DNA of 64,000 bases from Apium graveolens (GCF_009905375.1 NC_133649.1:227189275-227253274), one strand, 5' to 3'. Shown: positions 44,071-57,150, numbered from the stretch's first letter. Program-made: numbers and translations. Notes: generated by a model not told the origin, from the letters alone.

Positions 44071-45741
44071 TTATTCCAGAGCCTCAGCGAAAGGTATATT
44101 GATGTGAAGTTTCTTGAACACCTCCAGAAACTTTCCGAACTGTCTATCCAGCTTTTGTTGCTGCAATCTCTTAGGAAAAGGTGGTGGAGGATAGAGCTGT
44201 TTCTCCCCTGTATTAGCCTCAGGCAGAGTGTGTTCAACAGTAGTCTTCCTTGGTTCCGTCGCTTTCTCCTTTTGCTTAGATTCTTCATCTCTAATTTCAG
44301 CTTCTACTTCTTTTTCCTTTTCAGCATCAGCCACTTTTCCAGACCTTAAGGTAATAGCCTTGACTTGCTCTTTAGCTTCCTTCCTGCCTGGTACTTCCGT
44401 GTCACTGGGAAGAGTGCCAGGTTGACAATTGAGCACTGCATTGGCTAATTGACCGATTTGATTTTCCAAGGTCTTGATAGAAACCGCCTGACTCTTGCAC
44501 AACAGCTTAAGTTCCTCAAAATCAGCACTAGTAGGTACAGCTGTACTTCCCTGTTGAGGATATGCTTGCCTTGTAGCATACCGCTGTGGTTGCTGGAATC
44601 CAGGTGGGTTAAACTGTTTACTCACTCCTTGCTGATATGGTGGCTGAATAGCATTCTGATTATTACCCCAGCTGAAATTTGGATGATTTCTGTTGTTAGG
44701 ATGATAGGTCGCTGGCACAGGCTGCTGTTGTCGCTGATAATTATTCACATACTGAACAGATTCGTTGACAAGAGAACACTGATCCGTAGCATGAGAACTT
44801 GCACAAAGCTCACAAACCATAGCTATTTGATTAACTCCATATGTAGCCAGAGAATCAACCTTCATTGATAGCGCTTGGAGCTGGGCTGCAATAGCGGTGG
44901 CTGCATCAACTTCCAGAATACCTGCTACCTTGCCTGACGTCATCCTCTGAGTTGGGTTTTGATGCTCATTCGCAGCCATCGTCTCTATAAGATTATACGC
45001 CTCAGTATAGCTTTTATCCCATAAGGCGCCTCCAGCTGCTGCATCGAGCATGGGCCGAGATTGGGCCCCCAAACCATTATAGAAACCAGTGATCACCATC
45101 CAATCCGGCATTCCATGATGTGGACATTTTCTCAACATTTCCTTGTAGCGTTCCCAAGCCTCGCACATAGACTCTGTAGGTTGCTGCGCAAACTGAGTAA
45201 GAGCACTCCTCATAGCAGCAGTCTTTGCCATCGGATAAAACTTCACCAGAAACTTTTGCGCAAGATCTTGCCATGTAGTGATGGACCCAGCTGGTTCAGA
45301 ATGTAACCAGTCTTTAGCCTTGTCCCTCAGTGAGAATGGGAAAAGCCTCAACTTGATAGCCTCATCAGTCACGCCATTATACTTATAAGTGCTGCAGATC
45401 TCGACAAAATTCCTTATGTGCATGTTGGGGTCTTCAGTTGCCACTCCTCCAAAAGAAACAGAATTCTGCACCATCTGAATAGTGCCCGGCTTGATTTCAA
45501 AGGTGTTAGCTTGAATAGCCGGATGAAGGATGCTTGACTGAATGTCATCAATTTTAGGCCGAAAAAAATCCATAAGAGCTGGATCAGCGTGAACAATACG
45601 ATCTCCCATGTTTACTGGTTCTTTCTGCTCAGTTCCTGAATCCGAATCCTCAAAATCTAACTTCTTCGGAATATCAAGAACTTCGTCTGTCTCCTCAGCT
45701 GTATCTAAAGTCCTCTTGCGAGCACGAGAACGAGTTTGCAT
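44071..45741 (-). CDS. gag: Gag (young Athila-type)
   Basis: 556 codons from MQTRSRARKRTLDTAEETDE. It has capsid sequence (KLRLFPFSLRDKAKDWLHSE, YKEMLRKCPHHGMPDWMV), a zinc-knuckle-like CELCASSHATDQC, a Gln/Asn/Pro-rich stretch and a charged C-terminus. It ends with TAA at 44071, where the older copy continues into PSYAKFMK in the same frame. The start lies about 115 bases after the primer site. Gag would assemble the particle and package the element RNA. Confidence 0.95.
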   Translation of the reverse strand: MQTRSRARKRTLDTAEETDEVLDIPKKLDFEDSDSGTEQKEPVNMGDRIVHADPALMDFFRPKIDDIQSSILHPAIQANTFEIKPGTIQMVQNSVSFGGVATEDPNMHIRNFVEICSTYKYNGVTDEAIKLRLFPFSLRDKAKDWLHSEPAGSITTWQDLAQKFLVKFYPMAKTAAMRSALTQFAQQPTESMCEAWERYKEMLRKCPHHGMPDWMVITGFYNGLGAQSRPMLDAAAGGALWDKSYTEAYNLIETMAANEHQNPTQRMTSGKVAGILEVDAATAIAAQLQALSMKVDSLATYGVNQIAMVCELCASSHATDQCSLVNESVQYVNNYQRQQQPVPATYHPNNRNHPNFSWGNNQNAIQPPYQQGVSKQFNPPGFQQPQRYATRQAYPQQGSTAVPTSADFEELKLLCKSQAVSIKTLENQIGQLANAVLNCQPGTLPSDTEVPGRKEAKEQVKAITLRSGKVADAEKEKEVEAEIRDEESKQKEKATEPRKTTVEHTLPEANTGEKQLYPPPPFPKRLQQQKLDRQFGKFLEVFKKLHINIPFAEALE

Positions 45742-45856
45742 AAACGCTTGCTAAAGTACCTGAAACACAACCGGAAAAAATAAGTAACTACTACGTCCTA
45801 ATCACTGAGTCCTAATGACCAATGATGGTAAGTACATAAACTAAACAAATACGCCG

Positions 45857-45876
45857 AGTCCCCGGCAGCGGCGCCA
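45857..45876 (-). other. Primer binding site, tRNA-Asp type
   Basis: On the minus strand this reads TGGCGCCGCTGCCGGGGACT, six bases inside the 5' LTR, the Athila-lineage primer site type. Confidence 0.9.
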
Positions 45877-45882
45877 AAAACT

Positions 45883-47297
45883 TGTTAGGGCGAAAACACG
45901 CGCTAATATTCACGCAAGTATACGCGTTCACAAGTAATATAGAATATTTTCTAGTTCGTTCCCTCAGAGACTCAGACTAAATTATTGTCTAATTAAACTC
46001 ACTCACCAATGTATGATTACTTCTCAATGTTAAGACACTAACACTTAAGATTGTTGATTAAATATTAACTATAATTAACTACTTAATTAATCACTTAACT
46101 AACACTTCAATTTATCAATAATAAAACACTCATAAGATCACAACTTCATTATTACTTCCTTCTATAGCCATTGTTATTACCTTTAGCATGTGACAGTGAT
46201 GATATTAATCGAATAACACGAAACTGATAAAAGCCAACTTTCATTATACTAATACCATTCTACCAAACATCCACAATTAAGATAGAAGTTGAATAGTCAT
46301 CAATTATGTTGAGTTCCTATATGTCTACAGAAATTGACAACACAACGATTTAAGCACAAGTTATTCCTTTTGATTACATAGGGCAAATAAAACTGTTAGA
46401 GTTACCCACTAATCATGCACAACATACATGAACCTATGCTAGCATGGCAATTTCTAAATCTCAAGATCCACCGTCGCTTCATAAGAGATTAACACCCTAT
46501 CTTATATGTTCGCGACGCACATAAGACGAATACGCACAACCAATACTAGATAACATGCAATCATCACACACTAAAGTATTAAACAATTAACTAAAGAATT
46601 CCATAATAAATCCGTTGCAACCCCATGATCACGATTAGCCCATAATAGTACTTATCGTCATTATGGGTTCATATGAAATCATGATAAACAAACACAAGAA
46701 AATAATAACTAAACTAATTATATTAAAACAGAGTACGTCACAAGAATAAATAAGTTCAAAGCAAGAAAACTAGCATCCAACATTACAACGAAACAAGAAT
46801 CACAAGAATATATGCTTCCTCTTCGTTGCGGTGTGCTAAATCGGTCTTCTTCCTTATCTCCTTCGCTCCTTGCGTAAAAACACAATTTTCTTCTAATCCA
46901 CACTTGTGAAAACGTCTCAAATCTACTTATATAATAGTCCCATAAAACTCAGATTACATAGAAGTGGAAACCAAACAGAAGTAGAAGTCCTAAAATAATT
47001 TGTCTTTTTCCCGACCCTGCGCGGCCGCTCAGCAATGCTGAGCGGGCGCTCAGACCTCTACTGGAAAAAAAAATGATTTTGCTCCGTTTCTTCACCGTAA
47101 TCTGCCCGTTTCTTTCCTCTCGCAATGGTGAACACATGCCAAGGCTTATTCTTGATGATTCCTCCCCCGAAATGCAACTAAAACCCTGAAATGCATAAAC
47201 ACTAGAAAAACGCATCAAATACATAAAATACTTGATTTCAAGACACCAATTTAAGCCATTTTAAGACGTTCTAAGTGGTATAAAATGCCACTTATCA
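45883..47297 (-). repeat. 5' LTR of the young Athila-type element
   Basis: 1,415 bp with the same ends as the 3' LTR. Differences include a 4-bp insertion (gttc) near 45956, about 25-30 scattered substitutions by eye, and one instead of three GC-rich units. Confidence 0.97.
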
Positions 47298-47302
47298 GCC
47301 AC
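47298..47302. repeat. Target site duplication, right copy
   Basis: The sequence gccac matches 36018-36022 exactly. Confidence 0.95.
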
Positions 47303-47840
47303 TTACACTTTGATAGACCGTACCCCGGCCTGTCGCTTATGCCGACTCAATTAGATGGACTTACTTCCCGAACGTTGGGTAAGTAATCAATTAATTTATC
47401 AAAACAGCAACCTCGTTGCGAATATAAAATACACCACAGAGCCGAATCCCTTAATTTAAAAGCGAGTATTTAAATCCCCTTCGAAAGGAAGATCTTAAAT
47501 TTGAAAACGAGTTTAGGGATCCGCTCTAACTTTTAAAATCATTTTGAAGACCCGAAAACATTTTTAAGAATGTTTGGAGTAATGCTGATTTAATGAAATA
47601 AATCAGTCCCGATATATTAGAAAATATCTGAATATTATTATTTAAATAATATTCCCATAAAGATAATTCTTATAAAAATAATTGAAGTAGAAGTTTTAAA
47701 AACTCATACTTGAAATGAATAACGAATAACCAAAGATATACTTATACGAAAGTAAGATCTTTATTTGAATAATCGAAAATAAGTTTGATTATCGAAACAC
47801 TATTCTTTAATAAAATAAAGAATATTTTTTAATAAAATAA

Positions 47841-48009
47841 GCGGAGTCATAAGTCCTTGAATGAATATTCAAAAATAATATTCATTAAATAAAGTAAGCG
47901 GAGTCATAAGTCCTCGAATGAATATTCAAAATAATATTCATTAAATAAAGTAAGCGGAGTCATAAGTCCTCGAATGAATATTCAAAATAATATTCATTAA
48001 ATAAAATAA
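47841..48009 (-). repeat. 56-57-bp tandem repeat in the Tekay LTR
   Basis: Three units begin gcggagtcataagtcct at 47841, 47898 and 47954, each containing the palindrome-like gaatattcaaaataatattc. The other LTR of this family has two units (56529-56640). Confidence 0.93.
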
Positions 48010-50012
48010 AGTTATCGAATAAATCTTATTCGATTAATAGTTTTTAAAACTATATCAATATATATATATAAATAAATAAATATATATTATACTCGGGAAC
48101 ATCGACTCCCGGTTTAGAAAAATGTTCACCTTTGGGTCCCCTAACTAAGGGTATACGCAACTACTGCTTATCTCTAGCATAGGTATTATGCAACTTATAA
48201 GCAACTGAATCAACAATTAGATATCAAGATTACGAAACAGACATGCATATATACCATATCACATGCTCCAATATATCTCAAGATTTGCTAATAACAATCA
48301 TGCACTTATCACAAGATAATACATATACATATATTTACATCACAACAACAGTATAACGGGTAGAAAACTTGCCTGAGTGTTCCCGGATAGACTTAAGCTT
48401 AGAGTGGGTCCGATAACCTATGAACAACAACATAAGTCGGAATTAAAACCCGGTCTCTTAAGAAACTAGACTTTAACCAATTGAACTCTAACGTTCGCTT
48501 ATGGTCACTTCTACGCTTAACGAATCACATAAGTCGTTCGAGTACCCTTGGCTTTACCATTTTTAATAAACTAACCATTAAGAATTTTAAGGCAATTCTT
48601 TCGCGAGTAACCTACCAACTGCCTAATACACTTTACATAATTGTTTCATACTCCAATTAGTCATTTAAGGGCCTTAACCAAGGTTTCAAAGTAAGGCGAG
48701 GGTTAAAGGTTCGTTCGCGAAATACCGTTACTTAAAACGGTCGTTTCTCCTAAACCGTACATCGGATTCAAGCAAACCACATATCAAAACGAAGCTTGAA
48801 ACATAACATATCTAAGCATGGAAGTGGTTAGTTTATTGAAGTGGGTTTTCGGGTCCAACAGTTAATCACAAAACAGTTTATAAAAAATCGGGCATTACAA
48901 CGGCTATAACCTAACGATTTCCAAAGTTTAAACTACACCAAATCATCACCAATTCAACAACAATCCAACATCCACCAACATCAAACTAAACCCATTCATC
49001 TAAGCACTATTATCATCCAAACAAACCAAACTTAAAACTAAGGGTTCAAGAGTTTATACCTTCCTTGGAGAGTGGGTAGTCACTAACAAGCCTCTAGGAA
49101 CCTTGATCTATGCTTAATCAACCTTAAGCTTTCATAAAAATCAAGAAAATAAAAGTAAGTTACTATTCACTACTATTCATCATCATCTTTGATGAGTAGA
49201 TTAGCTAAGCAAACCATGGAATCTTGATCTTAAACTCATGGTATAACTAAGTTATGAAATATAGGATCCAAGAAAACAAACCTTGTAATTTTCCATGGCC
49301 TAGAACTTGAGTTTTGAAAATCTAATTCTTCATTTCTTGAAAAGGCCGAATGGAAGAAGAAAGAAATGGGGGAGAGCTTTTGTTTGCTTTTCGTGCCCTA
49401 ATATTTGTGCAAAGAATGCATGGTTGTGGTTAATTATTGGCTAAATATCTTGTTTTCACTTGCTTATGTCATTGCTTGCATCACTACTTTGCCACATATC
49501 TCATTCTTGTGGTATGATGATGTCACCTTGCTTCTAACCACATGTTTTAGCTTATCTTAGAAACTTCCTTCTCATGTTACTTGCATGTGCTTGCCCCTTG
49601 GAAGTTTATTTGTTTTACGGTTCGCTTAACTCTCGTTCTCGTTGATCGTTTGAGGGATCATATCTGGGATCTTATTACTTGGGCTTCCCTAACCCTCTCT
49701 TAATATTTTATAGTCCTTTAATGATCCTTGCTTATAATCCTTGAATTTAAATGCTTTTAATCATTTTACCTTGTACTCAATTATTTCGGTATCTAGTGGA
49801 TTTTCGGGAAAAATCAAAGTGTTCGAATTTGGATTCTGACGGTCTTTACATACACTCATATACGTTATGGAGTACTAATAAGATCTCAGAATATCAATAA
49901 AAGAATTCCTACATAGTGTGGCATGAAAAATTTCCTTAATCAGCAAAATCACTATTCATAAGGGTTACAAAAAGTCCAAAATTTTTGGGGTTATTACAGT
50001 CTCCCCTCCTTA

Positions 50013-50900
50013 AAAGGATTCCGTCCAGGAATCAGATAGAAAATGAATAGGGATACTCTCTTAGCATTGCACTTTCTAACTCTCAAGTAAATTTTCCCAC
50101 ATTGTGGTTCTACCATCAAACTCTGACTAGTTTGATAACCCTTCTCCTAAGCACTTGTTCCTTTTTAATCTATAACCCTTCCTGGTTGCTCCATATAGGT
50201 TACGTCTGGTTGGATGTCTATGCGCTCATATGCCCCTATTTGTCTGGCATCCGAATTACACTTCCTTAACATTGATACGTGGAACACGTTATGAACTTGC
50301 TACATGTTCGGGGGTAGGGCTAGCTCATATGCTAACTTCCCAATACGTCTTAATATATCCAAGGGTCCAACAATTCGTGGGCTTAGCTTTCCTTTCTTTC
50401 CGAACCACATCCATCCTTTCCAAGGCTTTCCAAGGGAATACCTTTAACAACAAAAGGTCCCATACTTCATACTCTTTGTCCTTTCGTTGTCAAATCAGCA
50501 TACTTCTTATGTCCATCTTGGGATACTACCAGCCGTCCTCTGATTAGAACTATTATATCCTTGGTCCTTTGGACTACTGCGTGTCCGAGCATCTTGCGCT
50601 CTACAACTTCATCCTAACATAAGGGAGATCGACATTATCTTCCCTCAAGGATCTCATAAGGCGATATCTCGATACTCACATACGATCTATTATCGTAAGA
50701 AAACTCAATCCGCGTTAAGTGATCATTCCAAATTCTTTCAAGTCTATTGCACAGAATTTCATCATAGCTTCTAGCACTATAGCTTTTGCTTTTCAATACC
50801 CATTCTTTTCCAGTTCGTAATCGTTACTATCTTCCGTACAGGATACTATTCTAGATATATCTTTACTCGCTAGAGTTTTATACCCTCTTAATAATCGCGT
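50013..50900 (-). pseudogene. Tekay integrase C-terminal remnant (minus copy)
   Basis: Minus-strand sequence corresponding to 63061-63960: the end of the integrase core and the C-terminal region before the polypurine tract. It is interrupted by many stops. It is recognised mainly through the better-readable plus-strand copy. Confidence 0.75.
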
Positions 50901-53639
50901 CAACAGGACGCGTTAGAATCGGAATACCACCTTACTTGGTACCACTTCATTTCTAGCTGCCTTCATCTTCGAGAGTTTGGTCCTTCGTATAGAAGTAAAA
51001 GAATTTATTGAGAGATCACTATGATCATGAACACTTGTTCTATTGCATAGTTAGTACAGAAGGTGGCCCGCCTTTAGTACTTGACAAGCAATTAAACAAC
51101 ATGTGGTATCCTACTAGGCTTCTATCACACAGATAGATAGTCATTCGGCAATACCTCCCCTTCTGGAAGGGTTGTTCTTCTCAGCTTACATGAAATGTAA
51201 AGAAGAGAAAAGAACGAATTGAAGAGAATTGTATATGAAAAAAAATACTGCCACAAATATCTGGCTTGGAATCTACCTCTGAACTGTAGAGGTTTGTCAT
51301 AGGAGAACAAAACATATGTATCTATATCAATATCCAGTATTATCATATCGCATTTCACATGCTTAAATATTTTTGTTATTCCGTCCATCATTCTATGGAC
51401 CCATGCTCTTCCTCGAGCTTATACACAATCACCTTTGAAACTCCCTCGACATCGAAAATCGAATATGGGATCTCATTCTAGACATCATCATTACTAGAAT
51501 TCTATGCTTGCACCGCAACCTTCCTCGTATAGTAATACGACTCTCTATTGATAAGAAGGAATAGGTATTCAATAGGTAGATAATCTACTTAACTAGTCTA
51601 TCAATGATAACTTATACACCACCACGACCCGATTCGTGGTACTCAATCTCAACATCCATTCCAATACAACTCTCACGGTTGTAAGTAATCGGCTCATTAC
51701 TCGTAGAATCATTCCTGCATTACTATGGTCCACCATTGACCTACTGTAGTCATTCATTTTCCATGAAGTCTTAATAGCTAACCATACGGAGTCCGTTCCT
51801 GCCGTACCGAAATCATCTAGAGAGGAAACATAATCGCCATTCCATGATTCATGAAGAACACTCCTGAACTTGGCGTACATATGCCATGAAGCTGATAAAA
51901 TTGCAGAAGAGTTTCAATAAAAGCAATGATAGCAGGTTAATACCATTCTTAATCATATGTCTATATTAGGAGACATGAAGCTCAAAGGTTCATTTCGTCC
52001 TTTTTAAAACATGGTCCTGGCTTATTCTCAAGATAGGACCTTCTAAGATAGATAGTCCGCTCACAGCAATTACATGAATTAAATCTTTACCAAACTACTA
52101 TTACGGTTGAGTATTGCACAATCATCAGAAGGAATGTCAATCTTCCAAACCATAATACAACCTTCACGGCTTCAACCATCATCACTGTATTCCTCTGGCA
52201 CGAGCGCCTATAATTATCCTCTTACATTTAAAGTGTCGGCCACCTCTTTGGCATTTCCTGATAGTAAAATTTCCTTACAATCAATGTCTTTTAAATGACC
52301 TTCAACTAAATTTTCTACCTCATTTCCAATCACTGCTTGTATGAAAATGCTCTTCATTACGCTTTGGTAAAAAAATATATCACCATTTTTCCATAAGTTA
52401 TTGCCTCGGTCTTTTTTTTCTTATCTTGGGTCCTACTTATTTTCACCAATCTCGGCCTTCATTGGGTCGATCTATACTTTCTTATGGTTCAACACATGCC
52501 CACCTGGCATTATTATAATTACGTCACATTTCCTTTATCAAAATTTCTATTCTTGAGAACTTTGAATATTACCTCTTTCCTTGTAAAACCTCTAAGGTTA
52601 TCCTTGAATCGTTCCTCCTGTATTCCCTAGATACAGGGTATATCAAAATACCATTTACTAATACTAGAACCATTGTCTATGTACTTCTGAAAAATTTCTC
52701 TACTGATATTTAAAGGTTGTTGTTACCTTAGTCCTTCGTTCCATACTACCCAAACTCATAATGTCCCTATTAAGGGTGAAATGCCATCCTTTATGCATCC
52801 CCCATGGTTCATCTCAAGCTATTGAGGTTATGTCCTTAATTCCACCTTTTAAAAAGGTACTTGCATCCTTACATGGATAAATCAAGTCATATATCCCTGA
52901 TAAGGGTATCTTATTCAATCATTCCCATCTCGATAGTATATGCCTAATTTCACAATAACATCTGTATTCAAAATGAGGTCAATCAATATGGCCTCCAAAA
53001 GATAACAACGGTTATCTACTTTTCTTGCCTGATTCAGTAATGATAACAGGGATGTTCTAGAAGATATTGGTAGTGTTCAACGTGAACTTCTTTTTTTACT
53101 AAATCCTCATTTACTTTTGTTGTTTAACTCAACAGTCATCTCAATGTTGAGATATCTTCTATACTTGGTGTCTCCCTTTTTGGGTATCAATTCACATGCG
53201 TTACTTATACTTCACATTCTTGAAGATCACTTCCTTCATCCAATTTTCCTAATTTCTTACTTTCTTGTCTCCTCAGTCCATCCGTGTTTCCTTATTAATC
53301 AATCGATCAATCTCAAATTTTCATCGAATTCTGTCAACTTCAAGGGAATTAACTATATGTATCGCTTACGCCTTCAAACCTTGAATTTATCTCATGATCA
53401 GTCACCATCACGCTGATGATGACACACTTCTCTATATTTATTGCAAGGGTTTCTTAGGGTTTCCCATACCTAACTCCCTTATCACTTCTCAACTCTATTT
53501 CCTTTATATCCCTTTATACTCCTTCCCTTTTCAGTCTTTTATTTTCGTTTCCATTACAACCATTACATGAACCATCACAACATAAGCATTGATTTCAAAC
53601 ATCCCGTCATTCTGGATTCGTGTCCTCAGAACGAATCTT
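50901..53639 (-). other. Tekay internal sequence of unknown content (minus copy)
   Basis: This corresponds to about 60341-63060 of the plus copy. Translation in all frames gives no domain I recognise. Both copies keep the same sequence order. Confidence 0.55.
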
Positions 53640-54090
53640 GATAACTTTTACAACTTAGATTCATAATTCATCATACTCGTCCGCTTTTGTTCTGGCTCTA
53701 AAGCTTTTACACTACCTCCATTACCTTGGGAAGTACTTTCCCGAAAATAATTGACTGAACTTTAATCAGTTTATTATAACCTCTGGCTCTGTGCCTTTCT
53801 TGGCCTTTCACCAGCGGGTGGCCTCTCTCTTAGGAGGGTAAGTGATAAAAACAGTCTTTTGTGACTCGTCAATCATTTAGAATCTCAAATGATTCCTGTA
53901 TTTCCTTTAGCCAGGCTCTTGCCTCGACTGGGTCAGCTATTTCCTTGGAACTTTGAGAGCGTAGCGACTTAAAGGTCATGAAAGAATTTCCTACCGCATT
54001 GTTTCCTCAAGGTGGTGGTTGGGAATACAAGTATAAGTTCTGTCTAGACAGGTTCATGAATTTCCGTATAGGAGTACCGTCTCGGGTCTC
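53640..54090 (-). pseudogene. Tekay gag capsid remnant (minus copy)
   Basis: On the minus strand, interrupted frames give AWLKEIQESFEI, TYPPKREATRW-like and KFSQLF-like capsid sequence. This is the same block as at 59860-60340. Confidence 0.75.
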
Positions 54091-56528
54091 CTTATCTTGC
54101 TCGACTTCTGTTTTCTCAGTATGAAATGTTTCATCCTTCTCCCATAATCAGGGTAATCTTATACGTTAAAATCCTTGTTTTTCATTTCATTATATTATGG
54201 GTTCTTTCTTTCTTGATGGCGACCTCCCTGACTATCACATTCAGGGTTTGCCCTAAATTTTATTCCTCGAACTATAGCTTTCCTCTAAGATCTCGTCCTT
54301 AAGCCCTTGAACGTTTGGAACCACAATTCTGTAGGAACACCTCATTATTCCATTATCATCTTTCTCGGTGTAATAACCCCATTTTTTGGAATTTTTGAAA
54401 TACGGATGAATAGTAACTTTTGCTGATGATGTTGATTAAGGAAAATTATCAGACCACGCTATAGGAGGACTGTTATGGAAATTCTAAGATCGTATTAGTA
54501 TTCCATAAAGTAAATAAGTGTATGTAAAGATCGTCAGAATCCAAATTCGAACACTTTGATTTTTCCCGAAAATCCACCAGATACCGAAAGAATTGAGTAT
54601 AAGGTAACATGATTAAAAGGATTTAATTCAAGGATTATAAGAGAGGATCATAAAAGGAATATAAAATATTGAGAAAGGTTTAGGGGAACCCAAGTAATAA
54701 GATCCCGGGTATGATCCCTCAAACGATAAACGAGAATGAAAGTTAAGAGAACCATATAACAGATCAGCGATCATTAGCCAAGTAATTATGGGTTAATCAA
54801 AGAGGTTAATGGACGATGATGTCATCACACCAACACAAGAGGAAGACAACTGTAACAAGATGACACAAGCAGATGACATGAGCATGACAAAGTGGGAAGG
54901 ATTGGTTGGTTGATTGTGAGCCACACAATTTTTACCATGGTAACAATTTAATTAGCAAACAAAAGGTAGCAACCAAGCCAAGGCAAAACAAATCACAAAA
55001 CACAAATTAGAAGTTGACTTTTGCTTTCCAAGAACAAAAGCTCTCGGCCAAAACCAGAGCAGCAACTTCAAACTACCATATCTCCTTCAATACTCACTCA
55101 AATAGTATGTTCTATAGCTCTTCGAAAAGGTATTGAGATGGCCTACAACTCTTGTTCACAAGTCTCGTCCAAATAAGCATGGTAAGACCCTATTTTTTAC
55201 AGTTCTTTAAATCTGACTTTTAGAAACTTCAAAACCTAACTTTGTGTTCTTGATTTCTTTGGAAAGATCAAGCTTGCAGGAGGCTCCCTAAGACTTCCTA
55301 GCTACTCTAATCACTCCAAGGAAGGTATAACACCTCCAAACCCTAACTTTACTTTGAGTATTATGATGGTTTTGATGGTTATAGTAAAAGAGAAGCATGA
55401 TGCTTGTGTGTTTAGAGTTTGGATTGGATTTGTAGTAATTTGGATGTTGAAATCTTGTTTATAGTTAATGAAACTTAAGTATAGCTAGTAGTTCATGTGT
55501 GGGGTTGTATAAATTGGAAAATCTTGAGGTTTGGGGACTGATGTAGTAAGGTTTGGATGAGGGTTGGTTGTATTGTTGGTTGTGAGTTGAATGGTGGTTG
55601 TTTGGAGTGGTTTAAAACTTGGTAATCGCGTAAACATAGTCGTCGTAATGCCCAATTTCATACAATTGCTTGTTCTTAATGTTCGGGACAGAGAGCTAAC
55701 TATTGAATCTGTGACTTTGCCATGTTTAGTTAGATTATGTCGTCAGCTTCGTTTTGATATGTGGTTCGCTTGAATCCGATGTACGGTTTAGGAGAAACGA
55801 CCGTTTTAAGTAACGACATTTCGCGAACGAACCATTACCCCTCGCCTTACTTTGAAACCTTGGTTAAGGCCCTTAAATGACTAATTGGAGTATGAAACAA
55901 TTAATTAAAGTGGATTAGGCAGTTGGTAGAGTACTCGCGAAAGAATCGCCTTAAAATTCTTAATGGTTAATTTATTAAAAATGGTGGAGCCAAGGGTACT
56001 CGAACGACTTATGTGATTCGTTAAGCGTAGAAGTGACCATAAGCGAACATTAGGGTTCAATTGGTTAAAGTCTAGTTTCTCAAGCGACCGTGGGTTAATT
56101 ATGACTTATGTTATTGTTCATAGGTTATCGGACCCACTCTAAGCTTAAGTATATCCGGGAACACTCAGGCAAGTTTTCTACCCGTTATACTGTTGTTGTG
56201 ATGTAAATATATGTATATGCATTATCTTGTGATAAGTACATGATTATTATTAGCAAAGTCTTGCGATATATTGGAGCATGTGATATGATATTTATATGCA
56301 TGCCTGTTTCATAATCTTGATATCTAATTGTTGATTCAAATGCTTATAAGTTGCATAATACCTATGCTAGAGATAAGCAGTAGTTGCGTATACCCTTAGT
56401 ATAGGGGACCCCAAGGTGAACATTTTCTAAACCGGGAGTCGATGTTCCCGAGTATAATATATATATATATATATATTTATATAGTTTTCAAAACTATTAA
56501 TCGAATAAGGTTTATTCGATAACTTTAT

Positions 56529-56640
56529 TTTATTTAATGAATATTATTTTGAATATTCATTCGAGGACTTATGACTCCGCTTACTCTATTTAATGAATAT
56601 TATTTTGAATATTCATTCGAGGGCTTATGACTCCGCTCCT
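56529..56640 (+). repeat. Tandem repeat in the Tekay LTR (two units)
   Basis: Two copies of tttaatgaatattattttga then atattcattcgagg(a/g)cttatgactccgc. The inverse LTR has three units. Confidence 0.92.
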
Positions 56641-57150
56641 TTTATTAAATATTATTTTCTATTTTATTAAAGAATAATGTTTCGATAATCAAACTTATTT
56701 TCGATTATTCAAATAAAGATCGTACTTTCATATAAGTATATCTTTGGTTATTTATTATTCATTTCAAGTATGAGTCTTAAAACTTCTACTTCAATTATTT
56801 TTATAAAGATTATCCTTTATGGGAATATTATTTAAATAATAATATTCAGATATTCTCCAACATATCGGGACTGATTTATTTTATTAAATCAGCATTACTC
56901 CAAACATTCTTAAAAAGTTTTTCGAGTCTTCAAAATGATTTTGAAAGTTAGAGCGGATCCCAAAACTCATTTTTATATTTAAGATCTTCCTTTCGAAGGG
57001 GATTTAAATACTCACTCAAAACCCGAGGGATCCGGCTCTGTGGTGTATTTTATATTCGCAACAAGGTTGCTGTTTTGAGAAAACATTTTGATTAGTTGCC
57101 CAACGTTCGGGAAGTAAGTCCATCTATTTAAGTCGGCATAAGCAACATGG

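Larger units (their letters stand above)
36023..47297 (-). mobile_element. Athila-type Ty3 retrotransposon, young near-intact copy
   Basis: The element is 11,275 bp with both LTRs, a perfect 5-bp target duplication (gccac), primer site, gag-pol in one frame, extra ORF and polypurine tract. By eye its LTRs differ by roughly 2 percent plus a repeat-number change. Only three nonsense codons interrupt its coding regions, with no frameshift. It is inserted in a 30-bp repeat region of the Tekay LTR. Confidence 0.97.
34800..49998 (-). repeat. Tekay-type LTR (about 3.9 kb) split by an Athila insertion
   Basis: The two parts, 34800-36022 and 47298-49998, together match the LTR at 54369-58402 in inverse orientation. 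Its ends are tgtaacacccc (34800) and ttattaca (49998). Unusually, a primer site borders it on the low side and a polypurine tract (49999-50012) on the high side. It is therefore joined to internal sequence on both sides, like the middle LTR of a tandem pair. Confidence 0.85.
49999..54368 (-). mobile_element. Tekay-type internal region, 3' part
   Basis: The whole stretch is an inverted match of about 59583-63974 in the plus-strand element. It begins with the polypurine-tract complement gtctcccctcctta (49999-50012) at the LTR and stops at 54368, where the second Tekay is inserted. The rest of this element, if it exists, lies beyond the right edge of the window. No ORF of useful length survives. 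Confidence 0.85.
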
